In this document: positions 1 through 6,788 of the stretch, piece by piece
Position numbering within the stretch: position 1 is the stretch's first letter
Layout: every line of letters starts with the position of its first letter
Source of the DNA: Thermodesulfobacteriaceae bacterium
GTDB taxonomy: Bacteria; Desulfobacterota; Dissulfuribacteria; Dissulfuribacterales; UBA3076
Direction of reading: 5' to 3'
NCBI GenBank assembly: GCA_012961845.1
Contig: DTYO01000281.1
Location: forward strand, 1-32,224
Length of the DNA: 32,224 nt
The notes under the pieces: generated by a model
Database searches by the model: none
What the model saw: the letters and a program-made list of their open reading frames with translations, nothing else
What the model was told of the DNA's origin: nothing
Program-made: the position numbers and the translations under genes

Positions 1-66
1 AAAAGTCAAACCGTCCGGGGAATCCGGCGGGCGTGCCGTCCTACTCAAACCTCTGGAAAACACAAA

Positions 67-2760
67 ATGGAAATAAAAGAAATACAGGGTGATTCACCGC
101 TCTACCTCATAGATGGAAGTTCTTACATCTACAGGGCTTATTTTGCCATCCGGCAGTCGCTGACTACAAGCAGCGGTTTTCCCACCAAGGCCGTGCTCGG
201 TATTACCAATATGCTCTGGAAGGTGCTCCAGGAAAAGGATCCCAGGTATGTTGGCGTGATCTGGGATGCCAAAGGTCCTACGTTCAGGCATGAGCTCTAT
301 GAGAGCTATAAGGCCAACAGGCCGCCCATGCCTGATGATCTTACAGTACAGATTCCCTATATCAGGGAACTGGTGGATGCGCTGGGTCTGGTTCAGGTGG
401 AAATAAACGGGTTCGAGGCGGACGACATCATTGCCACCATTACTAGAAAGGTATCCGATAGACACCCTGTGATTGTCGTCTCAGGCGACAAGGACCTTCT
501 CCAGCTCGTGGGCCCTAGAGTCATCCTGTGGGATTCCATGAAAGACCAGGTGACTGATCTTACCTCCATAAGGGAAAAAATCGGCCTGGAGCCGGAAAAA
601 CTCCTCGATGTCATGACCCTGTCCGGAGATGCCTCCGACAATATTCCCGGGGTCCCGGGGATCGGACCCAAGACCGCGGTGAAACTCATCCGGCAGTATG
701 GATCTGTAGACAACCTGCTGGTACATCTGGATGAAATCAAGGGGGAAAAACTCAGAGAAAGGCTTGAGGCCAGCAGGGACCGTCTGCCCCTGATGAGGAA
801 GCTGGTGGCCCTGTCTTACGATGTGCCTGTGGATGCCGACGTTCATGCCTATGAGAGGAGACCCCCTGACCATGAAAAGCTGAGAAAGGTGTTCCAGGAG
901 CTTGAACTTACAAGGCTTCTGCAGAGGCTGGCTCCCGAAAAGACCATTGCGCCGGATCGCTACGAACTGATCCAGACCGAAGAAGAGCTTGCCAGATGGC
1001 GGGATATGGCGCAAGAAGCCTCTTCTCTGTGCATAGATACTGAGACTACCAGCGAGTTTCCTATGGAGGCGGAGCTGGTGGGGCTGTCTATCTGTGTGGA
1101 ACCGCCATGTGCCGGATATATCCCGCTGGGCCACAGGTGCGGAGATCCCCAGCTGGGCAGGTCTGACGTGGTCAGGATACTGGGGCCGCTGTTTGCCGAT
1201 CCTGCCACAGGCAAGGTGGGGCAAAACATAAAGTATGACCTGATAGTCCTGGCCAATCACGGGATGGAACTGGCGGGGATAGAAGGTGACACCATGATCG
1301 CGTCCTATCTTCTCAATCCGTCGAGGCACCGCCACAATCTGGGTGAAATCGCCCAGGAGATCCTTGGACACAGGATGATATCTTTCCAGGAGGTGACCGC
1401 TGATCAGAAGAAGAAAAAAAATTTTGCATTGGTACCCTTGGATGCAGCCAGGGATTATTCATGCGAGGACGTCCATGTTACCGCCCTGGTAAAGGAAGTG
1501 CTCTGGAAAAAGCTCAGGGAAAACAGCCTGTGGGACCTGTTTGAAAACGTGGAGGTCCCGCTGATCAGGATACTCGCCGATATGGAAATGGCAGGAATTC
1601 TGATCGACCGGGAGAAACTTGAAGGCCTGTCCGGGGAATTCGCCGCAAGGCTTGCTGCCCTGGAGGAAGAGATATACGGACTTGCAGGTGAAAAATTCAA
1701 TATCAATTCCACGAAACAGCTTGCAGCAATACTGTTTGAAAAGCTGAATTTGCCCCAGAAAAAAAAGACCAGGAAAAAGACAGGCTATTCCACCGATGTG
1801 GAGGTGCTGAAAGAACTGGCGGGGCTACACGAGCTGCCCCGCAGTATCCTGGCCTACCGGAACCTTGCCAAGCTCAAGTCCACCTACGTGGACGGGCTTG
1901 CCAGGATGCTCAATGCCAGAACAGGCAGGGTACACACTTCATTCAACCAGACCGTGACTGCCACCGGCAGACTCTCCTCCAGCGACCCGAATCTGCAGAA
2001 CATCCCTGTCAGGACGGAGGAGGGAAGGAGGATCAGGTCGCTTTTCACGGCTCCCGAGGGATGCTTACTTCTTTCTGCCGACTATTCTCAGATAGACCTG
2101 CGTGTACTGGCACACTATTCAGGGGATCCCTCCCTGATCAGTGCTTTCAGGAACGATGAAGATATCCACAGGCTGACAGCAGCGGAGGTGTTCGAGGTTT
2201 CGCCAATGCTGGTGACGCCGGAGATGCGCAGAGTGGCCAAAACCGTAAACTTTGGAATAATTTACGGGATGAGTGCGTACGGCCTGGCAAAGGAGCTGGG
2301 TATATCCAGGAAGGAGGCAAAAGAGTTTATCGACAGGTATTTCAGGAGATATCCCGGAGTAAAGAGATACATGGAGAGCGTGGTAGAGCAGGCCCGGGAA
2401 CAGGGGTATGTCACGACGCTGCTGGGCAGGAGACGTTATATTCCGGATCTTGTCAGCAGAGTCAAATCGGTCAGAGAGTTTGCAGAGCGGACTGCCATCA
2501 ATACCCCTATCCAGGGTACGGCGGCAGACATAATAAAGCTTGCCATGATCAGGGTTGATTCAGCTCTGAAGTCAGTGGAGCCGCCGTGCAGGATGCTCCT
2601 CCAGGTTCATGATGAACTGATCCTGGAAGTCCCGGAAGATCAGGTGAAACAGGCGGCATGCCTTGTGAAAGAGTCAATGGAGAATGTCATGGACATGGAT
2701 GTGCCGCTTCGGGTGGCTGTGGGGTGGGGCAGGAACTGGGCCGGGATAGACGGCAAATAG
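67..2760 (+). CDS. polA: DNA polymerase I (5' nuclease, 3'-5' exonuclease, polymerase)
   Basis: This 897-aa protein is a full-length family A DNA polymerase, which fills gaps and removes RNA primers during replication and excision repair. The N-terminal 5' nuclease domain (about residues 1-290) opens with DGSSYIYRAYFAI and carries the helix-hairpin-helix DASDNIPGVPGIGPKTA. The proofreading domain looks active: DTETT at D324/E326, NIKYDL, and YSCEDVHVT supply the three exonuclease motifs. The polymerase domain has motif A (DYSQIDLRVLA, D672), motif B (RRVAKTVNFGIIYG) and motif C (QVHDELILE, D849). The ATG at 67 gives the expected N-terminus, although the Shine-Dalgarno is weak. A small gene follows 12 bp downstream on the same strand and is probably cotranscribed. 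Identification is secure. Confidence 0.98.
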   Translation: MEIKEIQGDSPLYLIDGSSYIYRAYFAIRQSLTTSSGFPTKAVLGITNMLWKVLQEKDPRYVGVIWDAKGPTFRHELYESYKANRPPMPDDLTVQIPYIRELVDALGLVQVEINGFEADDIIATITRKVSDRHPVIVVSGDKDLLQLVGPRVILWDSMKDQVTDLTSIREKIGLEPEKLLDVMTLSGDASDNIPGVPGIGPKTAVKLIRQYGSVDNLLVHLDEIKGEKLRERLEASRDRLPLMRKLVALSYDVPVDADVHAYERRPPDHEKLRKVFQELELTRLLQRLAPEKTIAPDRYELIQTEEELARWRDMAQEASSLCIDTETTSEFPMEAELVGLSICVEPPCAGYIPLGHRCGDPQLGRSDVVRILGPLFADPATGKVGQNIKYDLIVLANHGMELAGIEGDTMIASYLLNPSRHRHNLGEIAQEILGHRMISFQEVTADQKKKKNFALVPLDAARDYSCEDVHVTALVKEVLWKKLRENSLWDLFENVEVPLIRILADMEMAGILIDREKLEGLSGEFAARLAALEEEIYGLAGEKFNINSTKQLAAILFEKLNLPQKKKTRKKTGYSTDVEVLKELAGLHELPRSILAYRNLAKLKSTYVDGLARMLNARTGRVHTSFNQTVTATGRLSSSDPNLQNIPVRTEEGRRIRSLFTAPEGCLLLSADYSQIDLRVLAHYSGDPSLISAFRNDEDIHRLTAAEVFEVSPMLVTPEMRRVAKTVNFGIIYGMSAYGLAKELGISRKEAKEFIDRYFRRYPGVKRYMESVVEQAREQGYVTTLLGRRRYIPDLVSRVKSVREFAERTAINTPIQGTAADIIKLAMIRVDSALKSVEPPCRMLLQVHDELILEVPEDQVKQAACLVKESMENVMDMDVPLRVAVGWGRNWAGIDGK

Positions 2761-2772
2761 GCAGGAGGGAGG

Positions 2773-3114
2773 ATGGCTTCAGGGTTTTCGATACAACTGA
2801 TTTCTCCCATGCCGGGAGAGGTGCTTGAAAATGGACTGATTCTCCGGATCAGGGCTCAGATAATATTGAACTGCGGGATCCCGGTCTGTGCCGGAGGAAG
2901 ATGGGATCCCAGGCGGTTCAGGGTGCAATACCGCTGTCTCGAAAGGGACGGTGTGGTGTCGGAAGGGAGATTATCCTTTTCAGGAAATACAAGTGAGTTC
3001 CTGGGTGAATCCATGCTTGATGGATTCGGGCGGTATCATCTGGAAATAACGGCCTGGGACCCTGAGACCGGAATGGCAGGCAGGGCAGGGATCGATTTCA
3101 GCTCCCGCGGTTGA
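2773..3114 (+). CDS. small protein of unknown function downstream of polA
   Basis: This 113-aa ORF starts 12 bp after the polA stop and has a strong ribosome binding site (GGAGGGAGG directly before the ATG), so it is probably translated in the polA transcript. I do not recognise the family. The sequence has no signal peptide or membrane segment and is rich in alternating beta-type stretches (RFRVQYRCLERDGVV, GRYHLEITAWDPETG). That pattern would suit a small beta-sandwich domain, but this is only an impression. It contains three cysteines at residues 35, 40 and 55 without a clear metal-binding pattern. Its stop lies 2 bp from the end of the truncated pstB remnant, so its right flank is a probable rearrangement junction. 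A chance ORF is less likely because of the RBS and tight spacing. Confidence 0.6.
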   Translation: MASGFSIQLISPMPGEVLENGLILRIRAQIILNCGIPVCAGGRWDPRRFRVQYRCLERDGVVSEGRLSFSGNTSEFLGESMLDGFGRYHLEITAWDPETGMAGRAGIDFSSRG

Positions 3115-3118
3115 CCGT

Positions 3119-3586
3119 TCAACCCGGGCTGTCTTCGTCAAGACGCCCTTTCACCTCATTCCAGAGATGCGCTTGTTTCAAGGCGCTTTTTACTTCATGC
3201 CTGATCGTTTCTTTATCTTCATGAACCAGTTCAAGGGGGAATGCCACATTCTTATAGATAGACATTGGTAGGGGATTTGGCTGCTGGAAGACAATTTCTA
3301 CCTTGCCGCGCAGTTGTCTGATATTCACGATATCGGAATGAATGTCAACCATCCTGCCGTTGATTTCCATTTCCACGGTTCCGGAAACACTGCAGCCCGC
3401 AACTTCTTCCCAGAGCCTGTTCATAACCGTCAGAAAGGTGGATTTGCCTGAGCCATACGGACCGGTAATGGTGCTGATTCTATTGGCGGGAAATTCTGCA
3501 TTTACATCGGCAAGAATTTTCTTTCCATGGTAAGAAAAACTGAGGTGCCTGATGCGGATTTTTATTTTTGATTCGGCTTTCTTCAT
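3119..3586 (-). pseudogene. pstB: pstB remnant: phosphate ABC transporter ATPase lacking its 3' half
   Basis: The 155-aa reading frame is the N-terminal part of a PstB-type ATPase, the energising subunit of the high-affinity phosphate importer. The Walker A motif is GPYGSGKST (residues 42-50) and the Q-loop region is VFQQPNPLPMSIYKNVAFPLE. The frame stops at DEDSPG, just where the LSGGQ signature, Walker B, D-loop and H-switch should follow; normal PstB is about 250 aa. Without these it cannot hydrolyse ATP. The start overlaps the end of pstA by 4 bp, as in an intact pst operon. The missing 3' half is not found nearby: the facing gene on the plus strand ends at 3114. This is a deletion remnant rather than a frameshift. 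Confidence 0.88.
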
Positions 3587-4464
3587 CGGTACAGAAGCAG
3601 CTTAGCGAGTCTTTTCTGAAGCCACAGGGCGGTTAGCAGAAGGCCGGTGCACAGGAAAAGGAGGAGAATCGCTGCACCGAATCCGTCTGCCGGTTCTTCC
3701 GGGCCGCTGTATTGTGACGAAATGTAGTAGATATAAAATGGCAAGGCCTCGTACTGGTCAAGGAGTGAACGGGGGATGCCGGCAACTGCCACGGCGCCGG
3801 TAAGCATCATGACTGCGGTATCTTCTGTGCACATCGTCCGGTAGCCAGAATAATGCCTCCAGTTATATCAGGGATTGATCTGGGAAGCAGTACTTTGATG
3901 ATATTTTGAACACTAGAAGCTCCCAGGGCAGGAGCGGTAACGCGCAACACAGGGTCCGATTGACTCCAGGGCTGTCTGTGTGGAACGTATGATATACGAC
4001 AGGACGAGCAGGGCCAGGGAAAGGCAGGATATCAACATGCTGAGCGCGATTTTCCCCGGGAATATGTGGTGGAGAAAGATGGTGAGGGATAGCCCAGTAA
4101 GGCCGATCACGATGGATGGTATGGCTGCCAGTATATCGAAAAATAGATTCAGGAAGGCTTTCGGGCCGCTGCCTGCGAATTCGGCCATGTATATACCCGC
4201 TGCCACACCAACAGGCACACTGACTGTCATTGAACCGGTTATCAGGATAAGTGTGCCGGCCAATGCAGGAAAGAGCCCGTCGAAGACACGGCTGTGGAAC
4301 AGGAGGGCGTCGGTTGGTGGAGTGTGTCCAAAAATCAGATCCGGGCCCAGGGGCCCGAGGCCCTTCATGAAGAGAAATCCGAGAAGGACGAACAAGGCGG
4401 TTGAAATTATGATACCGGATGCCCATGAAAAGGGCGCAAGGATGTATTCCAGAAGTCTGCGCAT
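3583..4464 (-). pseudogene. pstA: pstA with two mutually compensating frameshifts: phosphate ABC transporter permease
   Basis: The ATG at 4464 shares one base with the pstC stop (TGATG), and the frame reads a PstA permease: membrane segment ASGIIISTALFVLLGFLF, then TLILITGSMTVSVPVGVAAGIYMAEF and the AIPSIVIGLTGLSL loop. After VARYR the frame meets a TAG at 3913-3915. The expected sequence (VTAPALGASSVQNIIKVLLP, then RSIPDITGGIILATGR) lies in another frame between about 3945 and 3835, and the C-terminus (EDTAVMMLTGAVA to LLLYR) returns to the original frame. The total, 882 bp, is divisible by three, so the two indels cancel in phase. Likely sites are the GCGCG tract at 3941-3945 and about 3824-3834. 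As sequenced, the gene cannot give a full PstA. Confidence 0.85.
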
Positions 4465-5391
4465 CAACTTCTCATTCGTGATGAAGTAGCAGCACACATG
4501 CGGAAAAATATCATGGACAGGGCGGTGAACAGATACAGGACGAGCCCGCAGACAAAGACCGATTTGAATTCCATGGAGTCGAAATCGAAGGCCAGCACCA
4601 GGGCAATGTGGGAGGTAAGGGTCCTTGCGGAGCCGGTTATCGTTTCCACTGGAGCCGGACTGTTGCCCGTGAGCATCAGACTGACCATGGTATCGCCTGC
4701 CGCCCTGGCAAATCCGAGAAGCATTCCGTTCAGTATGCCCGGCCATGAATTGGGAAGGACAATATACAGTATTTTCTGTACGGGGCTTGCTCCAAGGGAG
4801 TCTGCAGCCAGAATCAGCCTCTGATCCACCATGTTGAATGTGTTTACGAAGAAGATAATCATCGTGGGGGCAATGAGCAGCCCCAGTACAGGTGCCGCCG
4901 TCAGAAGGCCCAGTCCCGATCCGTGGCCCAGGATATTTCTCATGAGCGGTACCAGTAAAAAAAGGGCCGCAAAGCTGTAGACCACCGTAGGGACGCCTGT
5001 CATCATGCGCACAGCATGCATCAGAAACAGCCGAAGGCGGGCCGGAGCAATGGAGGTGATCAGAAAACTGGTCCCCAGGCTTATGGGGAAACTCATGACC
5101 AGGGCAAGAAAAGCCAGTATGACACTGGCTGAAAGCATGGGGTAGATTCCAAACAGGTCTTTTTCAGGTGCCCAGCCCGAAAAAAGAAGGCGTGTAAAAT
5201 GGCCGTCACAGATCAGGGGCAGTCCGAAATACAATAGAAAACAAAAAAACAGCACCGGTAGACAGCGCGCCTATTGCTGCCGCTGCAAGGAATATACGTT
5301 CAGTAGTTGAGCTGGCGCCTGTCTCCAAACGGTCTTTGCGTCCGATCTCTGCGATGCGTGAAAAATAAGATATTCCAAACCCGAGATTCAT
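4464..5391 (-). pseudogene. pstC: pstC with a frameshift at a 7-base homopolymer: phosphate ABC transporter permease
   Basis: This is a PstC-type permease of the high-affinity phosphate importer. The N-terminal part (MNLGFGISYFSRIAEIGRKD, then ERIFLAAAAIGALSTGAVF) and the rest (CFLLYFGLPLICDGHF onwards) are in different frames that meet at a run of seven T on the coding strand (A7 at 5243-5249). Removing one T joins them into a normal first membrane helix. The remainder is well preserved, with the permease loop LILAADSLGASPVQKILYIVLP and several hydrophobic segments. The start at 5391 is the best in-frame ATG, 38 bp from the edge of a 255-bp MITE; no strong RBS is visible. A sequencing slip in the homopolymer is possible, but the neighbouring pst genes are also broken. 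Confidence 0.82.
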
Positions 5392-5423
5392 GTCTGTGCT
5401 TGTTTTTTCAGTCGTACTGACAA

Positions 5424-5688
5424 TTAAATCCAGATTATTCGCTTCAAAAGCCGAACAAATGCCAATTAGTATAAAACATAGCATGTTATATGAAATATAG
5501 TGAGACAAAAACTGCACCAAAAAGGTGCAGCGCATTCAAAGAAAAAGTGTTCGGCATTTGAAGCCGCAAGGGGTTTGCGATTTCACCAAATCTGTTGCAT
5601 TGTCAGGGGTTTGAAGTACCAGAGTATGTCTGTACTCCCTCCACTTTGCATCTTCTGCAAACTCGCGAACCGAATAATACGGGTTAAA
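5424..5688. mobile_element. MITE-1 copy 1 (255 bp, 5429-5683) with 5-bp target duplication
   Basis: The element runs from 5429 to 5683 and matches a second copy at 28102-28356 along its whole length, by eye at roughly three-quarters identity; both are exactly 255 bp. Its ends form an imperfect inverted repeat: TCCAGATTATTCGCTTC at the left against CCCGTATTATTCGGTTC as the reverse complement of the right. It is flanked by the direct repeat TTAAA at 5424-5428 and 5684-5688, a target-site duplication. It contains a perfect 7-bp hairpin (CTGCACC 5512-5518 with GGTGCAG 5524-5530). No transposase is encoded. It lies between pstS and pstC, 38 bp upstream of the pstC start, and would disturb expression of the downstream pst genes. 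Confidence 0.85.
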
Positions 5689-5731
5689 CAGAAATCCTCA
5701 TTTCTGAACAGACACTGGTGTATGCTGTTTT

Positions 5732-6563
5732 TCACCTGACTGGGATGAAGCCTTTTTCAGCTACAATGTCCTGACCTTCAGGGCTGAATAAATAATCTAT
5801 GAACAGCTTTGAAAGTCCTTCCGGTTCTCCTCTGGTAAGGCTGTACAGCCCGCGGGCTACCTTGTACTTGCTGGTTTGCACGTTCTCTCTCGTGGGCGCG
5901 ATGCCGTCGATTGTAACACCCTTGACACTTTCGTCGATATGCCCGACTGAAATATAGCCTATGCCGCATGGATCATTGGCAACAGCGGTTTTCATGGCCC
6001 CATTTGACACCACGGCAACGGCCCCTGGAGCAACATCACCTCTGTTCAGGGCCTTTTTCCAGAAGACTTTTCTGGTTCCACTGGCCTTGTCCCTGATGTA
6101 CAGGTTGATCCGTCTGTTCTCGCCCCCGACATTTTTCCAGTTCGTAATATCTCCAGAGAATATCGTCATGAGCTGCTCCCTGGCAAGGGATCTGATATTG
6201 TTTTCAGGATTTACAACAGCTGCTACCCCGTCAACGGCCCATTTGAACAGCTTTAGACCGTATTTAGAGATCTCATGTTCGGCAGGTTTTACGGCCGCTG
6301 TTTCCAATATCAATCAGTCCCTCTCCTACCTGCTTGATCCCTAGGCCGGAGCCTCCGCCGGCAATGGCAATATGAACTGCCTGGTTGAAAGTTATGATGC
6401 GTCCGGCCGCCTCCTTCATCACAGGGATATGGGCCGTACCTCCGGCGATCCTGATGTTTCCCTTCCTGCCCTTGAACGGGGCAAGGTCCTGCGATGCAAA
6501 AAGATTGACAGGCAGACAAATCAGCCCGGATAGCAGAACGAACAGACAAAAAGCATTTTTCAT
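5732..6563 (-). pseudogene. pstS: pstS with one frameshift: periplasmic phosphate-binding protein
   Basis: The start at 6563 has a strong RBS (AGGAGGATATT before ATG) and gives a signal peptide, MKNAFCLFVLLSGLICL followed by PVNLFASQ. The frame continues through a PstS-like sequence with the ligand loop IAIAGGGSGLGIKQ, then runs out at IDIGNSGRKTCRT. The rest (KPAEHEISKYGLKLF to EKGFIPVR) continues one frame over. Dropping one base from the AAAA tract (TTTT at 6287-6290) restores GRKPAEHEISKYG, and 832 bp equals a 276-aa protein plus one extra base. The C-terminal part is well conserved, including FSGDITNWKNVGG and RDKASGTRKVFW. It is the first gene of the broken pst operon, so the mutation alone would abolish phosphate capture. 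Confidence 0.85.
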
Positions 6564-6788
6564 AATATCCTCCTGATTTAAAGTTGTGCCGGAAGGTGGG
6601 TCCGACAATCTATGATTCTGTACAATAATATAAAGCGATGGTAACAGTCCAATCGGAATGCGCGATGAATCAGACGGCGGTCATAGGTGATGCAGATAGC
6701 TTGGGGATGTCCGAGGAAGAGCTCATTGCCATGAGGAAGATACAAAATCTTTCCTGCAGGCATGGTGCTGATATGCTATTTTTAGTAT
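6564..6788. other. divergent intergenic region between pstS and the helicase-exonuclease gene
   Basis: This 225-bp stretch separates pstS (minus strand) from the helicase gene (plus strand) and must hold the start regions of both. The only clear signal is the pstS ribosome binding site at its left edge. A short plus-strand frame at 6638-6844 overlaps the helicase start and has no family resemblance or RBS, so I do not call it a gene. I see no convincing promoter pair. Confidence 0.4.

Noticed and set aside
5500..5739. Plus-strand small ORF whose peptide (FHQICCIVRGLKYQ, IFCKLANRIIRV) recurs at 28230-28445
   Set aside because: The peptide similarity lies wholly within the two MITE-1 copies, the frames start outside or at different points, and no RBS is present; the DNA repeat explains it.
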